From: Brevibacillus_H ginsengisoli
GTDB lineage: Bacteria; Bacillota; Bacilli; Brevibacillales; Brevibacillaceae
Assembly (NCBI RefSeq): GCF_050113715.1
Contig: NZ_JBNJQR010000003.1
Span: forward strand, 412,172 to 476,171
Direction of reading: 5' to 3'
Length of the DNA stretch: 64,000 nt
The translations under genes and the position numbers were made by a program. The notes below the pieces were generated by a model. That model was not told the origin of the DNA. It saw only the letters and a list, made by a program, of their open reading frames with translations, and did no database searches. This document shows, in pieces, positions 35,048 through 43,394 of this stretch (its first letter is position 1; the number at the start of each line of letters is the position of its first letter).

Positions 35048-35266
35048 TCCATTCGCGCAAGCCCACCAAGAAAAGATTTCGACCGCTCGTCGCTCATTTT
35101 AAGCGAAACCAAGCGTAGAGAACGTAGGAAGGAAAAGAGTCGGCATTCTTTACGTCAGTGAGAAGCGAAGTGATTTTCTTGTCGACTCCCTTCCGCAGTG
35201 AACGGAGCGGACAACCAATACTACACGCGAGCTTAAACAGAGCATAGACGGACGAAGTCTTTTCTT
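35048..35266. repeat. Copy 2 of the ~220-nt non-coding repeat
   Basis: Matches 27413-27632 over its length. The ends (35068-35084 and 35250-35266) are complementary with two differences, one of which keeps a G-U pair. It lies in the same orientation as copy 1 and again in an intergenic gap after a transcription unit, here between the khpA terminator and ylqD. Together with the terminator it accounts for most of the gap 34969-35357; nothing else is recognised there. Confidence 0.8.
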
Positions 35267-35357
35267 CGTATCCTATCCATAAGCTTGTAATGTTCCGCTC
35301 CGCTAAGAGGTGCTGATATTCAGACCGGAGTGGGTTCTGCCAATAGGGGGGATCGTG

Positions 35358-35777
35358 ATGATTACTATTCATCGTCCTGTGCAAGTGAAAATCGTGTTGA
35401 CGGAAAACTCAAGACAGCTCTTGTTAGCGGAATATCACCGCCAGATCAAGCAACTGTCCAATGAGTTGGATCAGTGGGAGTTTCAGGGGCGCAAGCTGTT
35501 AAGTGAAGCCCAAAAGAAGACAGGCGACTCCTATAAATATATGGTCGAAAGAATTTCCAGGGAAGAACGAATCCGCAAAGAAAAATTGGAGATTCTACAG
35601 TTCCAGATCAAGCAAGTGGAGAACCTACCAGAAGGCAGCGAAATATTTCATACGACGGTGGAGAGCAGCACACAAGTACAAATTGGCGACTCGTGGGAAG
35701 ATATTATGGACGGAACGGAAATCATATTAAAGGACGGCGTAGTGATTGACATACGTCGAGGAGGGAAGAGTACTTGA
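35358..35777 (+). CDS. ylqD: YlqD family protein
   Basis: 139 residues from ATG 35358 (GGGGGGA upstream). MITIHRPVQVKIVLTE at the N-terminus, a central coiled coil of about 65 residues rich in Lys, Glu and Gln, and a short beta-rich C-terminus ending in IRRGGKST. Matches YlqD of B. subtilis in order and shape. Function unknown. Its stop overlaps the TTG start of rimM. Confidence 0.85.
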   Translation: MITIHRPVQVKIVLTENSRQLLLAEYHRQIKQLSNELDQWEFQGRKLLSEAQKKTGDSYKYMVERISREERIRKEKLEILQFQIKQVENLPEGSEIFHTTVESSTQVQIGDSWEDIMDGTEIILKDGVVIDIRRGGKST

Positions 35778-36292
35778 CAGAAAAACATTACTATACAGTA
35801 GGCAAATTAGTAAACACACAGGGATTGCGCGGAGAAGTCCGGGTTGTGTCGACAACTGATTTCGCGGACGAGCGCTTCGCGGTAGGCAATGAACTGCTTT
35901 TATTTCACCCAACCTTACATAAACCATTAACCGTCAAGATTGCCTCCAGACGCAGCCATAAAGAGTTTGAGCTGCTGAAATTTGAAGGTCTTGACTCGAT
36001 TAACGATATCGAGAAATACAAGGGCGGCGAGCTGAAAATCAGTGAAGACGAATTGCTTGAGCTAGAGGACGATGAGTTTTACATCCATCAGCTGGTAGGA
36101 TGTCAGGTCTTTACAGATGAAGGAGAAGACTTGGGCAAAATCGTGGAAATCCTGCAGCCAGGTTCCAACGATGTCTGGGTGGTCAAGGGTAAACGAGGCG
36201 AAATTCTCCTGCCTTTTATCGATGACTGCATTAAAGAAGTGGACGTAGTCAATAAGCGAGTAGTCTGCCACATTCTTGAAGGACTTCTGTAG
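35774..36292 (+). CDS. rimM: 16S rRNA processing protein RimM
   Basis: 172 residues from a TTG start with GAGGAGGGAAG upstream. N-terminal domain with YTVGKLVNTQGLRGEVRV, and a PRC-barrel C-terminal domain (EFYIHQLVGCQVF to LLPFIDDCIKEVD). Binds S19 and helps mature the 30S head. Confidence 0.96.
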   Translation: MTEKHYYTVGKLVNTQGLRGEVRVVSTTDFADERFAVGNELLLFHPTLHKPLTVKIASRRSHKEFELLKFEGLDSINDIEKYKGGELKISEDELLELEDDEFYIHQLVGCQVFTDEGEDLGKIVEILQPGSNDVWVVKGKRGEILLPFIDDCIKEVDVVNKRVVCHILEGLL

Positions 36293-36302
36293 GAGGACCC
36301 CC

Positions 36303-37040
36303 ATGAGAATTGATGTGTTAACACTTTTCCCGGAGATGTTTACGGGTGTACTTGGCTCCAGCATTCTGGGAAAAGCCGCAGATAAAGGCATTGTGCAATT
36401 TCAGGTAACCAACTTCCGTGAGTATTCCGAGAGTAAGCATGGGACGGTAGATGATACTCCTTATGGCGGTGGAGGTGGAATGGTCTTGAAGCCCGAACCG
36501 CTTTTTCACGCGGTAGAGGCCGTGACTGAGGAAGCCAAGCCGCGTGTGATTCTCATGTGCCCACAAGGGAAGCGCTACAACCAAAGAAAAGCCGAAGAGC
36601 TGGCAAAGGAAGAGCACCTCGTGTTTGTTTGTGGGCATTATGAAGGTTATGATGAGCGGATTCGAGAGCATCTCGTAACGGACGAGATCTCTATCGGGGA
36701 TTATGTGCTGACCGGCGGCGAACTGGCGGCGATGGTCGTCATTGACAGTATTGTTCGGTTGCAGCCGGGAGCCTTGGGTAATGAGACGTCTGCGGTAAGT
36801 GATTCCTTTTCCACTGGTCTGTTAGAACATCCACATTACACCCGTCCCGCCGAATTCCGTGGATGGAAGGTGCCAGACATTTTGCTGTCGGGACACCATG
36901 CCAACATTGAGCGCTGGCGGCTAAAGGAATCTCTTCGACGGACGATGGAGCGGCGCCCTGAATTGCTGGAACAAATCGAGATGACCAAAGAGATTCGGAA
37001 GCTTTTACAAGAATTAAAGGAAGAAAATCAAAATAAATAG
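36303..37040 (+). CDS. trmD: tRNA (guanine37-N1)-methyltransferase
   Basis: 245 residues from ATG 36303 (TAGGAGGACCCCC upstream). SPOUT enzyme with a trefoil knot: MRIDVLTLFPEMF, DTPYGGGGGMVLKPEP, GHYEGYDERIREHLVTDEIS and DYVLTGGELAAMVVID. Makes m1G37 in tRNAs that read CNN codons and prevents frameshifts. Confidence 0.97.
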   Translation: MRIDVLTLFPEMFTGVLGSSILGKAADKGIVQFQVTNFREYSESKHGTVDDTPYGGGGGMVLKPEPLFHAVEAVTEEAKPRVILMCPQGKRYNQRKAEELAKEEHLVFVCGHYEGYDERIREHLVTDEISIGDYVLTGGELAAMVVIDSIVRLQPGALGNETSAVSDSFSTGLLEHPHYTRPAEFRGWKVPDILLSGHHANIERWRLKESLRRTMERRPELLEQIEMTKEIRKLLQELKEENQNK

Positions 37041-37060
37041 TTCTTTATTAAGATTAACTC

Positions 37061-37200
37061 TTGTAGTCACTTGTCCGATGTGGTAATATATTTCTTGTGG
37101 CAATTTTGCCCGCTGAGTAAGGCGGTCCGCTATTCGCACGGTTGATCTATACAACCACATTTTTGGGGCGAGTAAGAACGTCTGGTGGAAGGAGGGAATT
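37061..37200 (+). promoter_or_regulatory. rplS promoter and probable L19 leader
   Basis: Promoter TTGTAG (37061-37066), 17-nt spacer, TAATAT (37084-37089). The leader holds CCCGCTGAGTAAGGCGGTCC (37109-37128), which resembles the L19 ribosomal protein leader described in Bacillales, and further pairing segments up to the ribosome site at about 37190. Autogenous control by L19 is the accepted role for that element. The match is from memory. Confidence 0.55.
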
Positions 37201-37204
37201 TGAA

Positions 37205-37552
37205 ATGAATCAAGTTATTCGCGAATTGGAAAAAGAACAATTGAAACAGGACCTTCCTGCATTCAGACCTGGTGATACTGTACGTGTACACGTTAAAGTT
37301 ATCGAGGGTCAGCGCGAACGTATCCAGCTTTTCGAAGGCGTAGTAATCCGCCGTCGTGGTACTGGTGTTAGCGAAACCTTCACTGTTCGTAAAATCTCTT
37401 ACAGTGTTGGTGTTGAGCGTACGTTCCTCTTGCACACACCGAAAATCGATAAAATCGAAATCGTTCGTCATGGACGTGTTCGTCGTGCGAAGCTCTACTA
37501 CCTGCGTGATCGCGTTGGTAAAGCAGCTCGTATCAAAGAAATCCGTCGATAA
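37205..37552 (+). CDS. rplS: Ribosomal protein L19
   Basis: 115 residues from ATG 37205 (GGAAGGAGGGAATTTGAA before it). FRPGDTVRVHVKVIEGQRER and RVRRAKLYYLRDRVGKAARI are the L19 signatures. Located at the 30S-50S interface. It follows trmD in the usual order. Confidence 0.98.
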   Translation: MNQVIRELEKEQLKQDLPAFRPGDTVRVHVKVIEGQRERIQLFEGVVIRRRGTGVSETFTVRKISYSVGVERTFLLHTPKIDKIEIVRHGRVRRAKLYYLRDRVGKAARIKEIRR

Positions 37553-37561
37553 GAACAATAC

Positions 37562-37596
37562 AAAAAGGAGGCCTGGATTCCAGACCTCCTTTTTTT
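37562..37596 (+). terminator. Terminator after rplS
   Basis: AAAAAGGAGGCCTGG pairs with CCAGACCTCCTTTTT around ATT and ends in a T run: a strong terminator. Confidence 0.9.
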
Positions 37597-37597
37597 C

Positions 37598-37880
37598 CAA
37601 TTTACATGAAAATGTATCGCCCCGCTAATCATAGTGGAAGCTAAGATATAGTGGGTCCCCTGCCGACGAAGAAGAACTCAAGTCTGGTGGGGTTCATTTT
37701 CGTAGATAGGAATTTATCAAATTCCTATCTACACAAGTGGTCGGCTAAAAGCTCAACGTCCTGTTGAAACGCCGACATTAGCACGTCCTGTGCGTCACAA
37801 CTACGGCTCTGCTGTCGCCAAAGGCTCTGCAATCGCCGAGTTTTCTAGTATGATAAGAATTGAGCAGGAGGATAATACAT
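37598..37880. other. Structured intergenic region before the signal peptidase gene
   Basis: 283 nt with no gene but several hairpins: a perfect 14-bp stem with a 3-nt loop (37702-37732), then two small hairpins with the same loop, CAAC-GTCCT-GTTG (near 37757) and GCAC-GTCCT-GTGC (near 37781), and a direct repeat GGCTCTGC-N2-TCGCC (37805 and 37823). This resembles REP-type intergenic repeats. Confidence 0.55.
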
Positions 37881-38456
37881 ATGAGTGAAGCAACTACCTC
37901 CAGCAAAGGCAAGAATGAAGTCTGGGAGTGGACCAAAGCAATAGCGATCGCAATCGCCCTTGCTTTTATCATTCGGTCATTCATCTTTGCTCCTTTCATT
38001 GTAGAAGGGCAATCGATGGAGAGCACGCTACATAATGAAGAAAAATTGGTCGTCAATAAGGCGATTTATTACGCGGGAGAGCCTAAGCGTGGAGATATTA
38101 TCGTCTTTCATGCCGAGCCGACTCGTGATTATATCAAACGGGTGATCGGCGTTGCCGGTGACACCGTTGAAGTGAAAAATGACGTTCTCTATATCAACGG
38201 CAAAGCGGTGGATGAGCCATATCTTGCGCAAAACCGTGAAGAAAACAAGCGGAATAATGAACAGATGGGAACGAACAAACCGCTTACAGAGGATGTTCCG
38301 CTTATCACAATTCCTTCAGGTCATATCTATGTCATGGGGGATAACCGTCAGAACAGCCACGATAGCCGAAAAATCGGGCCTGTTGATTTAAAAACCGTCG
38401 TTGGACGCGCGGAATTCGTGTTCTGGCCGTTCAGCCATATCCGGATGACTCGATAA
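37881..38456 (+). CDS. Type I signal peptidase
   Basis: 191 residues from ATG 37881 (AGGAGGATAATACAT upstream). One N-terminal membrane segment (about 17-36), catalytic Ser in VEGQSMESTL, catalytic Lys in DYIKRVIGVAGDTVE, and GDNRQNSHDSRKIGPVD. It cleaves signal peptides of exported proteins. In Bacillales a sip gene often lies at this position before rbgA. Confidence 0.95.
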   Translation: MSEATTSSKGKNEVWEWTKAIAIAIALAFIIRSFIFAPFIVEGQSMESTLHNEEKLVVNKAIYYAGEPKRGDIIVFHAEPTRDYIKRVIGVAGDTVEVKNDVLYINGKAVDEPYLAQNREENKRNNEQMGTNKPLTEDVPLITIPSGHIYVMGDNRQNSHDSRKIGPVDLKTVVGRAEFVFWPFSHIRMTR

Positions 38457-38493
38457 GTTTGGTTATGCTTGATTGAAGAAGTAGGTGATTATA

Positions 38494-39393
38494 ATGACAA
38501 TACAATGGTTTCCTGGTCATATGGCCAAGGCTCGTCGGCAGGTAACGGAGAAGCTGAAGCAAATTGACGTGGTCATCGAGCTGCTTGATTCACGATTGCC
38601 GTTATCCAGCCGCAACCCGATGATTGATGAGATTGTAGGAGACAAACCGAGACTAATCCTCTTGAATAAAGCGGATCTAGCCGATGATAAAGTAACAGAC
38701 GAATGGATCAACTATTTCCGTGGGTATGGGATCCGAACGCTTCCGATTGATGCGCTATCCGGTAAAGGAGTTAACAAATTGCCTGGATTCTGTCAGGAGC
38801 TGGCTTCCGATATGCTTGCTAAACGAGCGGACCGCGGGATGCAGGCGCGCGCTATTCGAATAATGATCCTTGGAATTCCGAACGTAGGGAAATCTTCCTT
38901 GATCAACCGTCTGGCCAAGCGTTCGGTTGCCCAAACGGGAGATCGCCCTGCCGTAACCAAATCGCAGCAATGGGTGAAGATGGGCGACACGCTGGAGCTC
39001 TTGGACACGCCAGGGATTTTGTGGCCGAAGTTTGAGGATCAGATGGTGGGCCTTCGTTTGGCTGCAAGCGGAGCCATCAAGGATGAGCTGATTGACTTTG
39101 GGGAGGTAGCCCTGTTCGTTGCTCGTTACATGCTTCATTACTACCCTGAGCAATTAAAGGACCGTTTCAAAGTAGACACTCTTCCCGAAGATGGTGTGGA
39201 AATGCTGGAAATCGTGGGTAAAAAGCGCGGTTGCATGATCTCTGGCGGCCAAATCGATTACGATAAGGCGTCCGAAATTTTCTTGCGCGAACTGCGCTCA
39301 GGTAAGCTGGGTATGATTTCGCTTGAACGTCCGATTGATTGGGAGATGGAGAATCCGATCGGCAAGCCAACCTCCATCTGGGATGAACAGTAA
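38494..39393 (+). CDS. rbgA: Ribosome assembly GTPase RbgA
   Basis: 299 residues from ATG 38494 (AGGTG upstream). Circularly permuted GTPase: NKADLAD (G4) comes before GIPNVGKSSLINRL (G1), and DTPGILWPKFEDQ (G3) is at about 173. N-terminal MTIQWFPGHMAKARRQ is diagnostic. Needed for late 50S assembly. Equals YlqF; it stands between sip and rnhB. Confidence 0.97.
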   Translation: MTIQWFPGHMAKARRQVTEKLKQIDVVIELLDSRLPLSSRNPMIDEIVGDKPRLILLNKADLADDKVTDEWINYFRGYGIRTLPIDALSGKGVNKLPGFCQELASDMLAKRADRGMQARAIRIMILGIPNVGKSSLINRLAKRSVAQTGDRPAVTKSQQWVKMGDTLELLDTPGILWPKFEDQMVGLRLAASGAIKDELIDFGEVALFVARYMLHYYPEQLKDRFKVDTLPEDGVEMLEIVGKKRGCMISGGQIDYDKASEIFLRELRSGKLGMISLERPIDWEMENPIGKPTSIWDEQ

Positions 39394-39421
39394 ATAAAAA
39401 AATTTGCGATGCTGCTTGTAA

Positions 39422-39457
39422 CCGTCTACTATGAAGAGTAGGCGGATTTTTTATTTT
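39422..39457 (+). terminator. Terminator after rbgA
   Basis: CCGTCTACT/AGTAGGCGG stem (one T-G pair) followed by ATTTTTTATTTT. Confidence 0.85.
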
Positions 39458-39511
39458 CTAGACTGACCCATAACGGGATGAAATTGAATGGAATTGAAGG
39501 AGAAAACATCG

Positions 39512-40297
39512 ATGGATTGGGCAAAAATGCCGATAACCAAAATAAAAGAATACATTGCGGAATACGAGGATCAGCTTCCACAAGAAATCGAGGAAGCACT
39601 CGCTTGCGACACGCGTAAAGGTGTCGTCGATCTTTTAAAGCAGATCCAATTGAAGCGAGAGCATCGTAGGAAGCAAGAGCGTATGTGGCATGAGATGAGC
39701 ATTTATGAACAAAACTTGAGAAATCAAGGAAAAACCATCATCTTAGGGATTGATGAAGTAGGTCGTGGACCACTGGCAGGACCGGTTGTAGCATGCGCTG
39801 TCGCCCTTCCGGCAAATTTTTATCTTCCCGGCCTAAATGATTCGAAAAAAGTGCCACTTACAACAAGACAAGCTTTTTATGAAATCATTATGCGTGATGC
39901 GCTTTTCGTCGGGATCGGGACCATTGACGCTAAGCGAATCGATGAAATCAATATATTGGAAGCGACTCGAGAGGCGATGGTGCAAGCCGTTAGTAATACT
40001 GGCTGCACGCCAGATGTCTGTTTAATTGATGCTGTACATATCCCGAATCTGTCTTACGAGCAAATCCCGATCATTGGTGGTGACGGAAAAAGTATCTCCA
40101 TCGCGGCGGCTTCCATTGTTGCCAAGGTGACCCGAGACAATATGATGGAAGAGTACGCCAATCTGTATCCTGGCTATGGTTTTGACAAGAATGCGGGTTA
40201 TGGTACGCAGGAGCATCTTGCCGCGTTACGCTCTATGGGGCCGACACCGATTCATCGGATGACATTTGGCGGGGTAAAAGAAGAACAAATCGGATAA
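39512..40297 (+). CDS. rnhB: Ribonuclease HII
   Basis: 261 residues from ATG 39512, which has GAAGGAG 9 nt upstream; ATG 39488 in frame would add eight residues without a good ribosome site. Motifs: GIDEVGRGPLAGPVVACAV (catalytic DE), LNDSKKV, and VCLIDAVHIP with a further Asp. It removes RNA primers and misinserted ribonucleotides. The ~70-residue N-terminal extension is the substrate-binding part usual in Bacillus RNase HII. Confidence 0.96.
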   Translation: MDWAKMPITKIKEYIAEYEDQLPQEIEEALACDTRKGVVDLLKQIQLKREHRRKQERMWHEMSIYEQNLRNQGKTIILGIDEVGRGPLAGPVVACAVALPANFYLPGLNDSKKVPLTTRQAFYEIIMRDALFVGIGTIDAKRIDEINILEATREAMVQAVSNTGCTPDVCLIDAVHIPNLSYEQIPIIGGDGKSISIAAASIVAKVTRDNMMEEYANLYPGYGFDKNAGYGTQEHLAALRSMGPTPIHRMTFGGVKEEQIG

Positions 40298-40350
40298 ACG
40301 CGAACGACACAATTAATCACGACACAAAAAGACGTAAGGAGTGAGAATTC

Positions 40351-42561
40351 ATGCAAACCGGACAATTGCTTTCTTCGATGATGAATCGCCTCGCATCAAC
40401 CAGCGCGAAGCCAATTGATCTCACTCCAGGACAAGTATTCAAAGGGACGGTTACCAAGCTCTACCCAGACAACATGGCGCAGGTACAAATTGGCGGTGTG
40501 CAGATACAGGCCAAATTGGAAGCTAATCTTGAAGTAGGGCAGAAAGCATGGCTGCAGGTACAGCCAACAACGAATCCAGTCACACTGAAGGTACTGACCT
40601 CTCCAGACAATCCCCAGCAGCTTCAGGATACCACGGTAGAAGGACTGATGCGTTCATTGGGAGTGAACGATACCCAGGAAAGCCGCGCACTCGTGGAATC
40701 ACTGGTGAAACAAAACCTGCCGGTAACCAAAGAGATTGTCAACGCGTTCCTGGATGTGGCCAAGACACAAGGAAGCAGCAAAGAGGTAGTGGACGCTTTT
40801 GTCCTTGCGATGAAGCGCAATCTGCCGCCTACGAATGATGTGGTCGCCGCATTGAAAACATTTGTGTCGGGCAAACCGCTTGCCGAATCAATCAGTCAAT
40901 TCTTGCGTGAAGCCGAAACTTTTATTCAGTCTTCGCCTCAATCTGGAAAGACCATTGCGTCGTCTGGCAATATGCCGCAAGAATTATCAACACTAGAAGG
41001 GCTGCGACAGCTAGTGACCAAAGCGGCTGATAAAGTAGCCAGTTTACCTGTTCAAATAACGAGTATGGAGCCGGAACTAGCGAGCTCAAGTTCAGTTTTC
41101 ATCGAGAAGGGGAATAGTAACCTTAATCCTCAGGGCTTTGCATCGAGTAGTACATCGGACGCGAATTTGCGAACTGCACAGGGGAATAGCCAGGGAGCCG
41201 GGCAGACTGCCAGACAACCTTCAGCTCAACCTCCTGCTCAAGCAGCTGTCTCTCAGGCGAATATACAAACATCTAATCCAACGGCGAATCAAAGGTTATC
41301 TGCAACTACTGCCCAGATTGATCCTCAAACTTTTTCAGCCGGGCAATTCTCAACCTCAGGTTTAAATACGGAACCACAGATAGAAGGGCAAAAGACCGCC
41401 AATAGCACTGTGTCCAAGATCTTGGATCAGCATTCTTCACCGATCACGTTAAATAATGTGTCTGGACAGATGCAACAGGCAACAGATGAGGTCAAGTTAT
41501 CCAATGGGTCGACACAGGCTGGCGGTAGAAATCCATTGTCATCACCGGAACAGAACGGGAGTGCTTTAACAGCCGGGTTAGCTCAAGAAATTGCCGAGGG
41601 TGCTGCAAATACCGCTGATGAAGCTACTCAACCCCAGCTGGCAACGGCAAAAGCTCAACAGTTAGGACAGCCAGTACAACAAGGGCTTAAAGCTTCGAAA
41701 GAACCGCAAGCCCAACAAGATCAACTGGCTCAACTGAATCCTACAGGGAAGCAATCACTACAAGCAGAGCCTCAAGCCGTCAAGCCGCCTTTGCTGTCAA
41801 GCGCAACGGACGGCCAGCAGCAGAATCAAACCCGAACCGATTCATCAAGCGCTTCCTCTGCCGGCTCATCTTCAGCTCAACCTGCAGATCAGAGTAATCC
41901 AGCCCCTTTGGATAATAAACCGCTTCCGTTAAGAGAGCTGTTTCAAAAACTAGGGGTTTCTCATGAAAGGCACATAGCATTTCCACGGTTAGGGTCAGCG
42001 GAGATGATCAGTACTCGAGATCAACTGGATAACGTGAAATCCATGCTGATGCAGATTTCGCAGGCGGAGGGTCAGCTTCCAGGCAGTCTGAAAGAAGCGG
42101 CGAATACACTCCTTCAGCAAGTAACGGGTCAGCAACTATTGCTTACCCAGCCGACCAATCAGGCGATTTCTCAAGTCGTGATGCAAATCCCATTAAGAAC
42201 AGACGACGGAGACACGACCGCTTTTGTCCAGATTGAATCGAAAAAGCAATCTGGCGGGCAGTTGGATGCCGAGAACTGTCGTCTCTTCTTTAATCTTGAT
42301 TTGCATATGCTTGGTATTACTATGGTGGACGTAAATATCGTCAATAAAATCGTGAACATCAATATCTATAACAACCAGCCGTGGATTGAAGGGCTCATTA
42401 CCCATTCAAGAGACTCGTTTGCTTCTCAGCTGCGGGATGTGGGTTATCAGCTGTCCCATCTCAAAACACAGCCCATTTTGCAACCGAAAAGCCCGTCGGC
42501 TCAGCTGGTTTCTCAAGGACATCTTGGTTCCACGTACAAAGGAGTGGACTTGCTTATATGA
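40351..42561 (+). CDS. ylqG: YlqG-like protein, large and disordered in the middle
   Basis: 736 residues. Folded N-terminal part (GQVFKGTVTKLYPDNMAQVQIGGVQIQAK, described as residues 26-54) similar to an OB-like barrel, a long Gln/Ser/Ala/Pro/Thr-rich central stretch (about 200-540) and a folded C-terminal part (from FQKLGVSHERHIAF to the end) with a FliK-like beta-rich region (GITMVDVNIVNKIVNINIYN). Placement before ylqH, an FlhB-tail homologue, suggests a hook-length-type partnership, as in FliK with FlhB. This function is inferred. Confidence 0.75.
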   Translation: MQTGQLLSSMMNRLASTSAKPIDLTPGQVFKGTVTKLYPDNMAQVQIGGVQIQAKLEANLEVGQKAWLQVQPTTNPVTLKVLTSPDNPQQLQDTTVEGLMRSLGVNDTQESRALVESLVKQNLPVTKEIVNAFLDVAKTQGSSKEVVDAFVLAMKRNLPPTNDVVAALKTFVSGKPLAESISQFLREAETFIQSSPQSGKTIASSGNMPQELSTLEGLRQLVTKAADKVASLPVQITSMEPELASSSSVFIEKGNSNLNPQGFASSSTSDANLRTAQGNSQGAGQTARQPSAQPPAQAAVSQANIQTSNPTANQRLSATTAQIDPQTFSAGQFSTSGLNTEPQIEGQKTANSTVSKILDQHSSPITLNNVSGQMQQATDEVKLSNGSTQAGGRNPLSSPEQNGSALTAGLAQEIAEGAANTADEATQPQLATAKAQQLGQPVQQGLKASKEPQAQQDQLAQLNPTGKQSLQAEPQAVKPPLLSSATDGQQQNQTRTDSSSASSAGSSSAQPADQSNPAPLDNKPLPLRELFQKLGVSHERHIAFPRLGSAEMISTRDQLDNVKSMLMQISQAEGQLPGSLKEAANTLLQQVTGQQLLLTQPTNQAISQVVMQIPLRTDDGDTTAFVQIESKKQSGGQLDAENCRLFFNLDLHMLGITMVDVNIVNKIVNINIYNNQPWIEGLITHSRDSFASQLRDVGYQLSHLKTQPILQPKSPSAQLVSQGHLGSTYKGVDLLI

Positions 42562-42848
42562 ATCCAACCCACAAGCAATCCCCTCAAACGAGGAAACAGG
42601 CAGTCGCCTTGCGCTATCAGGCGGGATCTCAGGAAGCGCCAACTGTCGTAGCCAAGGGAAAAGGGTATATTGCGGAGAACATTTTGCAAAAAGCCAAAGA
42701 GAATCGTATCCCCATTCAAGAGGATCCTTCGTTAGTAGAGGTTTTGAGCAAACTGGATATCGACCAACAAATTCCTCCTGAGTTATATCAGGTTGTGGCA
42801 GAAATCCTGGCATTTGTGTACCGCCTAGATCGGGACGGACGACTATAA
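42558..42848 (+). CDS. ylqH: YlqH, FlhB C-terminal domain homologue
   Basis: 96 residues; overlaps ylqG by ATGA. Resembles the cytoplasmic tail of FlhB/EscU: RKQAVALRYQAGSQEAPTVVAKGKG, then IAENILQKAKENRIPIQEDPSLVEVLSKLDID. It lacks the NPTH self-cleavage site in the usual place, although its first residues are MNPTHKQ, suggesting a protein that begins where cleaved FlhB would. Free-standing tail proteins (FhlB family) are known in Bacillales. Confidence 0.85.
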   Translation: MNPTHKQSPQTRKQAVALRYQAGSQEAPTVVAKGKGYIAENILQKAKENRIPIQEDPSLVEVLSKLDIDQQIPPELYQVVAEILAFVYRLDRDGRL

Positions 42849-43201
42849 TGAACAGAATCGAGCTTGGTCGTTGGGGAGAAGAGGCCGCGGCTCATTATCT
42901 TTTGAAAAAAAGATATTTGATTGTTCAGCGGAATGTAAGCTTCAAACACGGAGAGATCGATTTGATCATGCTTGACGGGGAAACGCTTGTTTTTGTGGAG
43001 GTCAAGACGAGAAGGCAGCTAACATACGGCACTCCGGCTGAAGCTGTCAACCGCAAGAAACAACAGAAATTACGTGAACTTGCCATTACCTATTTGCAGC
43101 AACAAGACAAATTCTATTCCAACTTTCGCTTCGATGTATGTGCTGTCTTGTACAGTAGTGATAAGCCCGTAGTGATTCAACATATCCCCCATGCGTTTTA
43201 G
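42848..43201 (+). CDS. YraN family (UPF0102) nuclease-fold protein
   Basis: 117 residues; start overlaps the ylqH stop by 1 nt. Motifs LGRWGEEAAAHYLLKK, GEIDLIMLDGETLVFVEVKTR (the D-ExK core of Holliday-junction-resolvase-like folds) and AVNRKKQQKL. A nuclease role is suspected but not proven. End of the ylqG-ylqH-yraN operon. Confidence 0.93.
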   Translation: MNRIELGRWGEEAAAHYLLKKRYLIVQRNVSFKHGEIDLIMLDGETLVFVEVKTRRQLTYGTPAEAVNRKKQQKLRELAITYLQQQDKFYSNFRFDVCAVLYSSDKPVVIQHIPHAF

Positions 43202-43350
43202 AGTCTTTGTCCAATGCGGAATATTCGGGCTTAGACAGACAGGAAATAGGCCGTTGGATTGGGGATATGTCTACAGCAAGAGAGGAGTTAAAAGCGTAGG
43301 ATGTAATGTACTCGACGCGATGAACTCCTCCAACATCATCACTTCTTGGT

Positions 43351-43381
43351 CCTCTGCTGAATGCAGGGGGCATTTTTTTTG
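43351..43381 (+). terminator. Terminator after the yraN-family gene
   Basis: CCTCTGC/GCAGGGG with one T-G pair, then GCATTTTTTTT. Confidence 0.75.
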
Positions 43382-43394
43382 TTTCCAGGAAAGT

